DNA of 64,000 nucleotides from JBPOJN01 sp052033505 (GCA_052033505.1 JBPOJN010000022.1:8962-72961), one strand, 5' to 3'; shown: positions 7,169 through 16,845, numbered from the stretch's first letter. Notes: generated by a model from the sequence alone, not told the origin. Made by a program: numbers and translations.

Positions 7169-8929
7169 TTACGGAATCTGTTGAGGAATGAAATCCGGGG
7201 CCTTTCCGGGGACGCTGTATTCATAAGGTCCGCGGTGCACCACGGGTTCTTCCAGGAAGTTTCCGTGGGGAGGAGGCGTCGGCGTGGCCCATTCCAGGGT
7301 CGTCGCATCCCAAGGATTGTCGGAGGCCTTCTTGCCCGTTTTCAAACTCAGGAAGAAGTTAATGATGAACAGGAGTTGAGCCGCACCTAAGGTCCACGCA
7401 CAGATCGACATGAAGACGTTCGTTCCTTGGACTGCCTCGGCATGCGCGTACGTGATGGGTGTATGGAGGCGGCGCGAAACACCGGCCATGCCCTGAATGA
7501 ACATCGGCATGAAAATGCCGTTGATCGCCAGGAAGGAAATCCAGAAATGCAGCTTACCCAAGGTCTGGTTCATCATGCGCCCGGTGGCTTTCGGGTACCA
7601 ATAATAGATGCCCGCGAAAAGCGCGAACAAGGTTCCCGGTGCAACGACGTAATGGAAGTGCCCGATGACGTAATACGTATCATGTAAGTAAATATCGGAA
7701 GTCGCGAGTCCCAGAGGGAGGCCGGTCAAACCGCCGATAGCGAACATCGGAAGGAACGCGAGCGCGAAATGCATCGGTAACGTGTAGCGGATTGATCCGC
7801 CCCAGAGCGTGATGATCAGGCATGTGATCAAGACGACGGAAGGGATCGAGATGATCATCGTCGTCGTCTGGAAGAAGTTACTCATCGCCGTCCCCATGCC
7901 CGTCATGAACATATGGTGAGCCCAAACGATGAACGACATGAAGCCTAAAAAAATGACCGAATAGACCATTGTCTTATAGCCGTACAGCGGCTTGCGCGTG
8001 TTGTTCACGATGATTTCGCAGATGATGCCTAAGGCGGGTAAGATCAAGACGTAGACTTCCGGATGCGCCAAAAACCAAAAAAGATGCTGCCAGAGAAGGG
8101 GATTGCCGCCGCCGGCGACCGCCGCCGGCGTACCACTAACGACGAGTCCGGTGGGCAGGAAGAAGCTAGTACCCGCCAAGCGATCCATGAGTTGCATGAC
8201 GCCGGCCGCTTCGAGCGGGGGGAACGCCAAGAGCAGCAAGAAAGACGTGACGAACTGCGCCCAGACTAAGAAAGGCAGACGGAAGAAAGACAGGCCTTTC
8301 GCGCGCAGGTGAACGATCGTGACAATGATATTGACAGAACCTAACAGGGACGACGTGATCAAAAAGATCATGCCGATCAACCATATGGTTTGTCCGGTCG
8401 TGGCAATGTCCGAAAGCGGGGGATAAGACGTCCAACCGGAATTTGCAGCTCCACCCGGGGCAAAGAAACCCAAGAACATAACGACACCGCCGACGAAATA
8501 AGACCAGTAGCTCGCGGCATTGAGTTTCGGGAAGGCCATGTCCGGCGCGCCCACTTGTAAGGGGACGAGGTAGTTTCCGAATCCGCCGACGGCCAAGGGA
8601 ACCACGCCCAAAAAGACCATGATCGTGCCGTGCATGGCGCCCAAGGAATTGTAAAAATCAGGCGTCATGATGCCATCGGGCATGCCCGCTTCGGGAAGCC
8701 ACTTGCCGATGACGGGAAGCGCTTCTCCGGGATAGGCCAGCTGCCAGCGCATCAACATCATGAGGCAGAAACCGAAGAAGAGGAAAATAAGGGCGGTGAC
8801 AGAATACTGGATACCAATGACCTTATGATCGACGGAAAAAATGTATTTCCGGATGAAACCGAGCTCCTCATGATGGCCGCCGTGATCGTCCGCCGTATGG
8901 TGATTTTTATCGTGTGCACTCATGTCCAT
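7169..8929 (-). CDS. ctaD: Cytochrome c oxidase subunit I
   Basis: Catalytic haem-copper subunit of 586 residues and about 12 helices. Visible ligands and channel residues: HGTIMVF (low-spin haem His), HPEVY with the CuB His and cross-linked Tyr, a HH pair for CuB (WAHHMFMTG), and HDTYYVIGHFHYV carrying the a3 and a haem His. The Glu in HPEVY and the Asp in GAPDMAFP indicate an A1-type D-channel. It reduces O2 to water while pumping protons. The start is either of two ATGs three codons apart at 8929/8923, behind an AGAGG site. Confidence 0.96.
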   Translation of the reverse strand: MDMSAHDKNHHTADDHGGHHEELGFIRKYIFSVDHKVIGIQYSVTALIFLFFGFCLMMLMRWQLAYPGEALPVIGKWLPEAGMPDGIMTPDFYNSLGAMHGTIMVFLGVVPLAVGGFGNYLVPLQVGAPDMAFPKLNAASYWSYFVGGVVMFLGFFAPGGAANSGWTSYPPLSDIATTGQTIWLIGMIFLITSSLLGSVNIIVTIVHLRAKGLSFFRLPFLVWAQFVTSFLLLLAFPPLEAAGVMQLMDRLAGTSFFLPTGLVVSGTPAAVAGGGNPLLWQHLFWFLAHPEVYVLILPALGIICEIIVNNTRKPLYGYKTMVYSVIFLGFMSFIVWAHHMFMTGMGTAMSNFFQTTTMIISIPSVVLITCLIITLWGGSIRYTLPMHFALAFLPMFAIGGLTGLPLGLATSDIYLHDTYYVIGHFHYVVAPGTLFALFAGIYYWYPKATGRMMNQTLGKLHFWISFLAINGIFMPMFIQGMAGVSRRLHTPITYAHAEAVQGTNVFMSICAWTLGAAQLLFIINFFLSLKTGKKASDNPWDATTLEWATPTPPPHGNFLEEPVVHRGPYEYSVPGKAPDFIPQQIP

Positions 8930-8947
8930 TATCCTCTTCCGTAATGA

Positions 8948-9754
8948 TTATTGGGGTGTCGCCGCGGGCTCGAGAGCCGCCGTGGGTGAGGCTGCAGGCG
9001 GTGGGGCGAGTTCCGCTTCGCGTTCCGCCATCCAGGTCTTGTATTCTTCCGGAGTGTCGATCGAAACATATCCCTTCATGATCGTATGACCGTTGCCGCA
9101 GAGCTGCGCGCAGGCGATTTCGAATTGCCCTGTACCTTTCGCCTGCCACCAGATCGGCACCTTCATGCCCGGGATCGCGTCTTGTTTGACGCGCAGGACG
9201 GGGATGAAAAAGCTGTGAATGACGTCTTTAGAGGTCAGAGTCGCAAGTACGGGTTTATCGACCGGGAAATGAAGCTGGTTTAAGGTGATGATGTCGTCTT
9301 TCCCGTTCAGATCTTCGGGGTCGAGTCCCAAGGAGTTACTGTCACTGATAAGCTTGGGGTCGGTCTTGCCGAAAATGCCGTCGCGACCCGGATAGTGAAT
9401 GTTCCAGACGAATTGCTGGGCCACGATCCTTAAATTGGTCGATTCGCTTTCCTTGGGGAAATCCGTCCGCAGTTTCGACCACGCCGGATAAGAGAGCCCG
9501 ATCAAGATCGCGGCCTCGAAAAGGACGACGCCGATTTCGAGGACTTTTGGAAATTTGGTCGTGGGCTCGGCCGCGGACGCGGTGTGACCCGGACGTTGGC
9601 GGAAACGGATCAAACAATAGATGAAAAAAGCGCCCCATCCGATAAAGAGGGCCGCCATAAACCAATGCATGATGTGAATGATCTGGTCGATGATCGCGCC
9701 ATGCATCGAGAGGTTCGGAGGGAGCCCCCAGCCGTAGATCGAATCCGGTTCCAT
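8948..9754 (-). CDS. ctaC: Cytochrome c oxidase subunit II
   Basis: The 268-residue subunit has two N-terminal membrane helices (about 25-50 and 70-90) and a periplasmic cupredoxin domain. The CuA site is complete: His in SKDVIHSFFIP and C-x3-C-x3-H-x2-M in CAQLCGNGHTIM. There is no fused cytochrome c domain, so a separate cytochrome c or copper protein must donate electrons. The Pro/Ala-rich tail (about 245-268) is probably disordered. It is the first gene of the operon; no convincing promoter was seen upstream. Confidence 0.94.
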   Translation of the reverse strand: MEPDSIYGWGLPPNLSMHGAIIDQIIHIMHWFMAALFIGWGAFFIYCLIRFRQRPGHTASAAEPTTKFPKVLEIGVVLFEAAILIGLSYPAWSKLRTDFPKESESTNLRIVAQQFVWNIHYPGRDGIFGKTDPKLISDSNSLGLDPEDLNGKDDIITLNQLHFPVDKPVLATLTSKDVIHSFFIPVLRVKQDAIPGMKVPIWWQAKGTGQFEIACAQLCGNGHTIMKGYVSIDTPEEYKTWMAEREAELAPPPAASPTAALEPAATPQ

Positions 9755-9904
9755 AGTTCGCTAGCCTTCTTTGAAAAATTGGTTTTGAAAAACAAAAAAA
9801 ACGAAGACTCGTTTTCTTTTCGCGTGCTGCGGGTAACATACGGGTTTTTGAGCGTCAAGAATTGATCGCTTTGTTCTCTCAAGATTGCTAAAAGGAAAAC
9901 CCTC

Positions 9905-10909
9905 GTGACGTCTTATCTCTTGAAACGCCTGCTTCTGATCGTCCCCACGTTCTTGGGGATCACCCTGATCACGTTCTTCATCATCCAACTCGCGCCCGGG
10001 AATCCCGTCTCCTTAAAGCTGCAGCAGCTCGGCGGCGAAGGCATCAAGGTCGAGAGCGTTTCCAAAGAAGTCATCGAAGCGACCAAAAAGCTCTACGGGT
10101 TGGATCAGCCTTTCGCGGTGCAATACGGCCGGTGGGTGAAGCGCGTCGTCACACTCGATTTCGGGGATTCTTACAAAGATCACCGTCCCGTCATCGAAAA
10201 AATCCGCGAGGCGCTGCCGGCGACGTTGCTCTTGAACGTCTGTTCGTTGATCTTAATATACCTGATCTCCGTTCCCCTCGGGCTTTATTCCGCTTTGCAT
10301 CCACGCAGCCTTTTCGATCGCGTGATGACGTTGATTCTTTTTTTCCTGTATTCGTTGCCCTCTTTCTGGGTAGCGATGCTGCTCATTATGTATCTGGGAG
10401 GAGGAGATTATCTGAACCTCTTCCCCGTGGTGGGATTGACCTCAGCTTATTTCGATCAATTGTCGTGGATCTATAAAATCGGGGACGTGATCTGGCATAT
10501 GGTGCTGCCCATCATCGTATTGACTTATGGAGGACTGGCGTTCCTGTCGCGGTTCTCGCGTGCTCAGATCTTGGACGTCGTGAAACAGGATTACATCCGC
10601 ACCGCCCGGGCGAAGGGTGTCCCGGAGAGGGCGGTGATTTTCAAGCATGCGCTGCGTAATGCGTTGATCCCGTTCATCACGCTGGTGGGGACTCTTTTGC
10701 CGGCATTGATCGGTGGCAGCGTGATCGTGGAACAGATTTTTTCGATCCCGGGCATGGGAAACTTAAGCTTCGAGGCCGTGCTCTCGCGCGATTATCCGAC
10801 CGTCATGGCGATCGCGGCGATCGAAGCGTTCCTGACGCTGATCAGTCTTGTGGTCAGCGACATCTTATACGTCGTCGTCGATCCGAGGATTTCATTCGAA
10901 AAGGCTTGA
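9905..10909 (+). CDS. Dpp/Opp-family ABC transporter permease, subunit B
   Basis: The 334-residue protein has six transmembrane helices, opening with the typical LLIVPTFLGITLITFFI. It carries the EAA loop that docks the ATPases (YIRTARAKGVPERAV, about 235-250). It would form the inner-membrane pore for peptides, nickel or similar substrates together with the next gene. The start is GTG with AAAGGA upstream. No binding protein or ATPase gene lies nearby, so the partners must be encoded elsewhere and the substrate is unknown. Confidence 0.9.
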   Translation: MTSYLLKRLLLIVPTFLGITLITFFIIQLAPGNPVSLKLQQLGGEGIKVESVSKEVIEATKKLYGLDQPFAVQYGRWVKRVVTLDFGDSYKDHRPVIEKIREALPATLLLNVCSLILIYLISVPLGLYSALHPRSLFDRVMTLILFFLYSLPSFWVAMLLIMYLGGGDYLNLFPVVGLTSAYFDQLSWIYKIGDVIWHMVLPIIVLTYGGLAFLSRFSRAQILDVVKQDYIRTARAKGVPERAVIFKHALRNALIPFITLVGTLLPALIGGSVIVEQIFSIPGMGNLSFEAVLSRDYPTVMAIAAIEAFLTLISLVVSDILYVVVDPRISFEKA

Positions 10910-10913
10910 AACT

Positions 10914-11756
10914 ATGAGTCTTAAAATCTTTTGGAGCCGTTTTTCGAAGAATCGCATGGCCGTTTGCGGTCTCGTGGTGGTCCTGCTTTTTTTCGCGATG
11001 GCTTTGCTGGCACCGTGGATCTCGCGGTATTCGCCCACGACATACGATCTCGACGCGACTCTTTTGCCGCCTTCGGCCGCCCACTGGCTGGGGACCGATG
11101 AAGAAGGGCGCGATATCTGGGCGCGCATGGTTTATGGGTCGCAGATTTCACTTACGGTCGGATTTCTTTCGGTCGCGATTTACATTGCGATAGGGATTTT
11201 TTTTGGAGCCCTGGCTGGTTATTTCGGCGGATGGATCGACGTGGCGGTCTCCCGGCTCATCGAGATCATGATTTGTTTCCCGGCCTTTTTCCTGATCTTG
11301 GCCGTTTTGGCGTTCGTGGGTCCTTCGCTGATTAATATCATGATCGTGATCGGCCTCACCAGTTGGCCCGGCATCGCGCGTCTCGTGCGCGGCGAGTTTT
11401 TGAAACTGAGGCGTCAGGAATTCGTATTATCGAGTCAAGTGGTGGGCGGAAGCACGGGGCGTATCATTTTCAGGCACATACTCCCGAATAGTCTCGCGCC
11501 GGTCTTAGTATCGGCGACTTTCGGCATCGCTTCGTCGATCCTGGTCGAATCAAGCCTGTCATTTTTGGGATTCGGCGTGCAGCCGCCGACGCCGTCCTGG
11601 GGGGAGATTCTTTCTCAGTCACGCGACTTCATCGACATCGCCTGGTGGCTGGCCTTCTTTCCGGGGCTCGCCATTTTTCTTTCGATCACGGCTTATAATC
11701 TCCTCGGTGAAGGCATTCGGGACGCGATCGATCCTCGTCACTCGAATTTTTCGTGA
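10914..11756 (+). CDS. Dpp/Opp-family ABC transporter permease, subunit C
   Basis: The 280-residue partner of the preceding permease has an N-terminal FWSRFSKNRMAVCGL segment, six helices and the extracellular loop containing LGTDEEGRDIWARMVYG, typical of the DppC/OppC family. Its ATG lies four bases after the preceding stop, so translation is coupled. A longer open frame upstream overlaps subunit B and is not conserved. Its 3' end overlaps the convergent terC-like gene by 19 bases. Confidence 0.9.
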   Translation: MSLKIFWSRFSKNRMAVCGLVVVLLFFAMALLAPWISRYSPTTYDLDATLLPPSAAHWLGTDEEGRDIWARMVYGSQISLTVGFLSVAIYIAIGIFFGALAGYFGGWIDVAVSRLIEIMICFPAFFLILAVLAFVGPSLINIMIVIGLTSWPGIARLVRGEFLKLRRQEFVLSSQVVGGSTGRIIFRHILPNSLAPVLVSATFGIASSILVESSLSFLGFGVQPPTPSWGEILSQSRDFIDIAWWLAFFPGLAIFLSITAYNLLGEGIRDAIDPRHSNFS

Positions 11757-12475
11757 AGCGTGACAGGTTTTTGATTCTTCTTAAATCGCATATTCAAAAG
11801 CTCGACGACCAGCGAGAATGCCATTGCGAAATAGATGTAACCTTTGTTGACGTGCTGTCCGAAGCCTTCGGCCGTCAGTAAGACGCCGATCAAGAGCAGG
11901 AAGCTCAAAGCCAAAATTTTCATGCTCGGATGGCGGTTCACGAAATTTGAAATTCCGCCGGCGAAGAGCAGCATCACGACGACCGAAGCCATCATGGCGA
12001 TGACCATGATCAGGATATGCGGTGACATGCCCACGGCGGTGATGACGGAATCCAACGAAAATATGATGTCCAATACCAAGATCTGTAAAAGCACCGATCC
12101 CAACCCCGTTTTTTTGCGTGCGGGATCGTGTTCCTCCTCGGCGATTTCGAGCTTGTGGTAGATTTCATGCGTGGATTTCGCGATCAGGAACAATCCACCC
12201 ACCAAGAGAATTAAGTCACGGCCCGAAAACTCCTGGGAGAAAAGAGAAAAAAGCGGCGTGGTTAACTTCATCATCCACGAAAGCGAAAATAAAAGCAGCA
12301 GGCGTACGATGAAAGCCAAGCTTAAACCCAGCCGCCGGGCACGTGCTTGAAGCGCCAGGGGCAAACGCCCGGCCAGGATGGCGATGAAAATGACGTTGTC
12401 GATGCCTAAGACGATTTCCATCGCCGTGAGGGTCAAGAGGCTGATCCACGTACTGCCGTGAAGGAAGATTTCCAT
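11738..12475 (-). CDS. TerC family integral membrane protein (YoaE/YgdQ type)
   Basis: The 245-residue protein has about seven helices. It contains the conserved acidic GIDNVIF motif near residue 24 and a second DSVITAVG near 122, the TerC-family signature proposed to bind or move metal ions such as Mn2+. It follows the longer Alx-like gene by ten bases, so the two paralogues form one transcript. No tellurite-resistance partners (terB/terD) are present, so a metal-homeostasis role is more likely. Confidence 0.85.
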   Translation of the reverse strand: MEIFLHGSTWISLLTLTAMEIVLGIDNVIFIAILAGRLPLALQARARRLGLSLAFIVRLLLLFSLSWMMKLTTPLFSLFSQEFSGRDLILLVGGLFLIAKSTHEIYHKLEIAEEEHDPARKKTGLGSVLLQILVLDIIFSLDSVITAVGMSPHILIMVIAMMASVVVMLLFAGGISNFVNRHPSMKILALSFLLLIGVLLTAEGFGQHVNKGYIYFAMAFSLVVELLNMRFKKNQKPVTLHEKFE

Positions 12476-12485
12476 GTTAGGTTCC

Positions 12486-13466
12486 CTATTTTTCCGCGTC
12501 TTTGAGGATGTCCTTCATCTTATGCGGTTCCGGCAGTTCCGATTTTTCCTCCGGTCTCAGCAAAGAAATGACCATCGACAGCGTCAGGATGCCCGCGATG
12601 ATGCCTAAGGACCACGCGACGGGGAATTTGAAGAAATCCATGATCAGCATTTTCACGCCTACGAAGGCTAGGACGATTCCCAGCCCGTATTTGAGGAAAT
12701 GGAATTTTCCCATGATGCCCGCGAGCAGGAAGAAGAGGGCGCGAAGTCCCAAGATCGCGAAAATGTTCGAGGTATAGACCAAGAAGGGATCCTGCGTGAC
12801 CGCGAAAATGGCCGGGATGGAATCGACCGCGAACATCACGTCGGTCGCTTCGATCAATACCAAGACCAACAGCAAAGGCGTCGCGAAGGTACGGCCTTTT
12901 TCTTTCACGAGGAAATGCGAGCCCCGGTAATTGTCGACCATGGGGATGAAGCGCCGGAAAAATTTCAGGATCGGATTGCTTTCGGGATGCACGTCCTCGC
13001 TTTGCTGTGCCAATAGTTTAATGCCCGTAAAGACCAGGAATCCGCCGAAGACGTACATGATCCAATGGAATTTCTGGATCAACAGCGCCCCCATGAAGAT
13101 GAAGAACGCGCGCAGTACTAACGCCCCCAAAATGCCCCAGAAAAGCACGCGATGCTGGAGGTTCGCAGGTACCGAGAAGTAGGAAAAGGTCACCAGGAAG
13201 ACGAAGAGGTTGTCGACCGACAAAGCTTTTTCGATCAGATAACCGGTCAAAAACTCCAAGGCATGCTGCTTGCCGACGAATTTCCAGAGCAGGACGTTGA
13301 ATACCAGTGCCATGCTGATCCAGATCATGCTGGAGATAAGGGCCTCGCGCACCGTGATCGCGTGGGCCTTGCGGTTGAAGACGCCCAAGTCGAGTACGAG
13401 CATCAGGACGACGAAAACGGTGAATCCGATCCAAAGAGCAGGGGTGCCGACGCTGGTCAGGGGCAT
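12486..13466 (-). CDS. TerC/Alx family membrane protein
   Basis: The 326-residue protein has about nine helices. The Alx-type N-terminus (LDLGVFNRKAH) is followed by the TerC motifs ALSVDNLFVF (near 88) and VMFAVDSIPAIFAV (near 210). Alx proteins act in manganese export and alkaline response in some bacteria; this is known from the family and not shown here. A yybP-ykoY (Mn) riboswitch often precedes such genes, but only 60 bases separate it from the upstream patatin gene, too few for one. RBS AAGGAGA precedes the ATG. Confidence 0.87.
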   Translation of the reverse strand: MPLTSVGTPALWIGFTVFVVLMLVLDLGVFNRKAHAITVREALISSMIWISMALVFNVLLWKFVGKQHALEFLTGYLIEKALSVDNLFVFLVTFSYFSVPANLQHRVLFWGILGALVLRAFFIFMGALLIQKFHWIMYVFGGFLVFTGIKLLAQQSEDVHPESNPILKFFRRFIPMVDNYRGSHFLVKEKGRTFATPLLLVLVLIEATDVMFAVDSIPAIFAVTQDPFLVYTSNIFAILGLRALFFLLAGIMGKFHFLKYGLGIVLAFVGVKMLIMDFFKFPVAWSLGIIAGILTLSMVISLLRPEEKSELPEPHKMKDILKDAEK

Positions 13467-13526
13467 AAAATCTCCTTAAGGGAAGCGGTTATAAGAAAGT
13501 GGCTGGGAGGAAAAGGAGAATGTGTT

Positions 13527-14831
13527 TCAGTCTTCCATTAATTCTTTCAAATCACTGTGATGGCTGCGCGCGTCTTCGAAACCTAGATCGAGGAGTTTCT
13601 TTAAGTACTCCGGTAGGAAGCTGATGTAGGAAAGAAAATCAGTGCCGCTGGAAGAATTGATGTCGAGAGAGCGTACCAGGAATTTTTCGAAAGCGGAGAG
13701 TTTGTCGCGGCCGCGCTGGAAGATGTGGTTGAAAAGTTCCCCGATGTCCTCCGAAGGACGGATGCGCAGGACTTCCAGGCGCTTCAATCCGCGGTTTGCG
13801 ATGTCGCCTTTGATGTTCTTCTTCGCAAGCATGTCGTTTAGGTCTTCGAGAAAATTGCGTCCGTGCAGCATCTCGCTCCAATCGATGATCTTATTGATGC
13901 GTTGAAGCTGTTCCAAATCGTATTGGATGCGGTCCAAGAATATCGAATTCATCACGCGGCCCATGACCTGGCCCATCGCAGGATCGTGGCCCTTTTTTCC
14001 GTGGGACGGAATTTTTTCACCCGGTTTAACCCGGTGATGGAGCCCGATGACCAACAAAGCGTCAGCGCCCAGTTGGATCGCGGGCGACATCGGTGTGTTG
14101 AGGCGGAGTCCTCCGTCCGTGTAGGCAATGCCGTCGATTTGTACCGTCGGGAAGGCGATGGGGATAGCGGCGGAAGCTTTGGCGTGCAGCGCCTGAATTC
14201 GCGTGAGATGATGGATATACTCGCCGGTGTATTCGACGTCCGGATGCTTTTCGATGAAGAGCTCCATGCGGCCCGTGAAGACGTTGGTCGCAACCACTGA
14301 GACCGCCTGCACCAAGCCTGCCTGAACGTTGGGAGAAATGCTCGCCCAAGGCACGACTTTTTCGAGAAAAGCTAGAAAAGGTTCCGTGTCGAGAAAGCCC
14401 CGGAAATGGATGCCTTGGCCTTTGAGGTTGAGTATGTTTCGAAAAATACCTTTTCCGCTTTGGAGAATGAAATCGCTGAAGGCGCTGAAGTCACGGCGGT
14501 AGATGTGCTCCGAACGCACGGATTCCCAGAGGGTGCGTAGTTCTTCTCCTTGGAGTTTGAGATCGTGGGCCGTGGCCGCGAGGTAGCAGGTGTTAATGGC
14601 GCCGACCGAGGAGCCGCAGAGCGTGTCGAAAGACCGCTGCCGGAATTTCGTCGGCAGCATCGTGCGGATGTAATGCAGGATCCCCGCTTCATAAGCGCCG
14701 CGAGCTCCGCCTCCGGAGAGAACGACTCCTAAATTGCGCCTCAGTGGCTTTCGCCGGGGTTCGTTTTTCACGAACCCAAAGTATAACTGAAAGAAAGCAC
14801 TTCGAAAACCATTATCGGTTGTGTTTCCCAA
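13527..14831 (-). CDS. Patatin-like phospholipase
   Basis: The 434-residue cytoplasmic or peripheral lipid hydrolase has all patatin motifs: oxyanion hole GGGARGAYEAG (about residue 38), nucleophile GSSVGAINT (G-x-S-x-G, about 90) and DGG of the Ser-Asp dyad (about 238). The last 150 residues are a helical extension beyond the usual RssA length. The annotated TTG start has no clear ribosome binding site; an in-frame GTG at residue 21 would keep the whole domain and is equally plausible. It lies upstream of the TerC pair on the same strand. Confidence 0.87.
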   Translation of the reverse strand: MGNTTDNGFRSAFFQLYFGFVKNEPRRKPLRRNLGVVLSGGGARGAYEAGILHYIRTMLPTKFRQRSFDTLCGSSVGAINTCYLAATAHDLKLQGEELRTLWESVRSEHIYRRDFSAFSDFILQSGKGIFRNILNLKGQGIHFRGFLDTEPFLAFLEKVVPWASISPNVQAGLVQAVSVVATNVFTGRMELFIEKHPDVEYTGEYIHHLTRIQALHAKASAAIPIAFPTVQIDGIAYTDGGLRLNTPMSPAIQLGADALLVIGLHHRVKPGEKIPSHGKKGHDPAMGQVMGRVMNSIFLDRIQYDLEQLQRINKIIDWSEMLHGRNFLEDLNDMLAKKNIKGDIANRGLKRLEVLRIRPSEDIGELFNHIFQRGRDKLSAFEKFLVRSLDINSSSGTDFLSYISFLPEYLKKLLDLGFEDARSHHSDLKELMED

Positions 14832-14882
14832 AAGGATCTTTTAGCGTTTCTTGATTTTTAAAGAACCTACAAAGGAGACCAC

Positions 14883-15503
14883 ATGAAAAAAGCGATTTTG
14901 TTTGCGATGGCCATTTTATTGTCTGCTCCCTTGCTGCACGCGGGGGAGTCCATCCCCATGGATTGGTCTTTGAGTAAGGTCACGTGGGTCGGTAAGAAAG
15001 TTCTGGGTCAGCACAACGGCACGGTGAAGATCAAGGACTTGGAATTGTCCGTCGTCGCCAAAGAACTCAATGTCGTTCCTATCATTGACGCCGAGCGTCC
15101 CGCGCGCGTGGTCATCGACATGAATAACATTGCGGCTGAAGATCTTAAAGATGCGGATGCGAACGCGAAGCTCGTGGGCCACCTGAAATCCGAGGATTTC
15201 TTCGACGTGGCGAAGTTCCCCACGGCGACCCTGGTGCTGACAGAAGCCAAACCCAAGGACGCATCGACGCAGGAACTCAAAGGAAAACTCACGATCAAAG
15301 GCGTCACGCGAGACGTCTCTTTTCCCGCGAAGGTCTCTAAGTCCGGCGACACGTGGAAAGCCGTGGGCACTTTGACCGTCGACCGCACTCAGTACGACAT
15401 CCGTTACCGCTCCGGAAAATTCTTCGAAGGTTTGGGGGATAAGATCATCAAGGACGAATTTGAGATCGGGTTCGAGATCGTGATCGCACCGAAAAAATCC
15501 TAA
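14883..15503 (+). CDS. YceI-family periplasmic lipocalin-like protein
   Basis: The 206-residue protein has a clear signal peptide (MKKAILFAMAILLS..LHA). The YceI beta-barrel fold shows characteristic SEDFFDVAKFPTA and LKGKLTIKGVTRDVSF segments and a C-terminal DEFEIGFEI strand. YceI proteins bind isoprenoid-type lipids; some are induced by high pH or osmotic stress. The ATG has a strong AAAGGAG. It is an isolated plus-strand gene whose stop overlaps the convergent htpX by four bases. Confidence 0.9.
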   Translation: MKKAILFAMAILLSAPLLHAGESIPMDWSLSKVTWVGKKVLGQHNGTVKIKDLELSVVAKELNVVPIIDAERPARVVIDMNNIAAEDLKDADANAKLVGHLKSEDFFDVAKFPTATLVLTEAKPKDASTQELKGKLTIKGVTRDVSFPAKVSKSGDTWKAVGTLTVDRTQYDIRYRSGKFFEGLGDKIIKDEFEIGFEIVIAPKKS

Positions 15504-16468
15504 TTCGGAAGTTTCGCCATCTCGCGCAGGAGTCTCACGCGCAGCGCCGTGGCGGGGTGCGTGTCGAACCAGCCGGATTTTTCGGAGTTGGCTTCCATCT
15601 TCGGACCGCCTTTAAGTTTTGCTTTCATGTCTTCGGCGGCTTTTAAAGGATTAATAAAAAAAAGATGCTGCGTGCCACGATTGGCGATGTCCAGCTCGTC
15701 CGGATCGCCCGCGATCTTTAGGAGAGCGTCCGCGAGGGCTCCGGGATTTCGTGTCAGTTCTGCGCCCGTGTTGTCGGCGAGCAGCTCGCGTTTGCGCGAG
15801 ACTGAAAACTGAATCAAACGTGCGGCGATCGGCGCCAAGATCGCTAAGACGACCGCGACGAGGGCAAAGACGGCTTGAGCTTGGCCTGCATTTTTGGAGG
15901 ATGACCGGCGAGAGTTTCGAAGAATCCGCCAAAACATGTCGCATAGGAGCGCGATCGCTCCGACCATCACGGCCATCAAAATCGAGAACCGGCTGTCAAA
16001 GTTTTTGATGTGACCCATCTCATGCCCGATCACGGCTTGAAGTTCTTCGCGGTTCAATTGCTCCAACAAACCCGTCGTCGCGGCGATCATGGCTTTATCC
16101 GGGCTCATGCCGGCGGCGAACGCGTTCGAGGCGGGTGTATCGATTAAAAAAACGCGGGGCATCGGTAGTCCCGCTGCGATGGCCATTTCTTCGACGACGT
16201 TGAAAAGCTCGGGACTGTCGCTTTTCTGGATTTCTTTGCCACCCATCGACATCATGACGATGCGCGATCCGGCCGAATAACTGATCGCCAAATAAACGGC
16301 GGCTCCGCCCACGGCGAGCGCGGCGCCGGTCAGCGGGTCTCCGTTGGCAGCGCCGAAAACGAATCCCAGAAGGGTCAGTAAGAGGAAAGCGGAAATCATC
16401 AGGAGGACGGAATTGCGCTTGTTGCGCGCGATCTGGTCATAGAGATGTTCGGAAAAACGATCGGACAT
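15500..16468 (-). CDS. htpX: HtpX-type M48 membrane zinc protease
   Basis: The 322-residue protein has two N-terminal helices (about 20-60), the zinc motif HEMGH in VIGHEMGHIKNFDSR (about residue 148), two further helices and a downstream Glu ligand in the RELLADNTGAEL segment. HtpX degrades misfolded membrane proteins at the cytoplasmic membrane. It follows a lemA gene, the common lemA-htpX pairing, but here lemA is damaged. The start ATG is 14 bases past the lemA stop. Confidence 0.92.
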   Translation of the reverse strand: MSDRFSEHLYDQIARNKRNSVLLMISAFLLLTLLGFVFGAANGDPLTGAALAVGGAAVYLAISYSAGSRIVMMSMGGKEIQKSDSPELFNVVEEMAIAAGLPMPRVFLIDTPASNAFAAGMSPDKAMIAATTGLLEQLNREELQAVIGHEMGHIKNFDSRFSILMAVMVGAIALLCDMFWRILRNSRRSSSKNAGQAQAVFALVAVVLAILAPIAARLIQFSVSRKRELLADNTGAELTRNPGALADALLKIAGDPDELDIANRGTQHLFFINPLKAAEDMKAKLKGGPKMEANSEKSGWFDTHPATALRVRLLREMAKLPN

Positions 16469-16482
16469 GAAGGTGACAGCCT

Positions 16483-16795
16483 CTAAAATTGCACTTTGAC
16501 GGCCTTGCGTTCTTCGGGTGATTCGACTTCAAAGAGCTGGGCTTCGGTGAATTTAAACATACCCGCGAGGATATTGCGCGGAAAGCTTTGGATCAGAGTG
16601 TTAAATCGATTCGGCGTAGCCTTTGACGGTTTCGACAAGGTTCGGGATCAAGTCGTAACGGCGCTTGAGTTGCACGTCGATCTGCGACCAGGCGTTTTTG
16701 ACCTGATTGCGCCAGGCGACCAAGCTGTTGTAGGCGACGATGGCCCAGAGGACGAAAAGCACGGCGAAGCCGATCAAGAAAAGGGTGATGTTCAT
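16483..16795 (-). pseudogene. lemA: lemA with an internal deletion and frameshift
   Basis: The first 61 codons encode a normal LemA N-terminus (membrane helix, then YNSLVAWRNQVKNAW and RYDLIPNLVETVKGY). The frame then ends at a TAA. In another frame, directly after the same point, the canonical LemA C-terminus appears: NTLIQSFPRNILAGMFKF and VESPEERKAVKVQF, ending in TAG at 16483-16485. LemA is normally about 185-200 residues, so roughly 90-110 codons of the helical core are missing and the ends are out of frame. No complete LemA can be made, unless this is an assembly or sequencing error. Confidence 0.85.
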
Positions 16796-16845
16796 GGGAT
16801 TCGTTTCTAATATTTCATGCGCGCTTTGTGAAGGGGAATCGATTC

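Noticed and set aside
13467..13526. Manganese (yybP-ykoY) riboswitch before the Alx-like gene
   Set aside because: Only 60 bases lie between the genes and no riboswitch core was seen.
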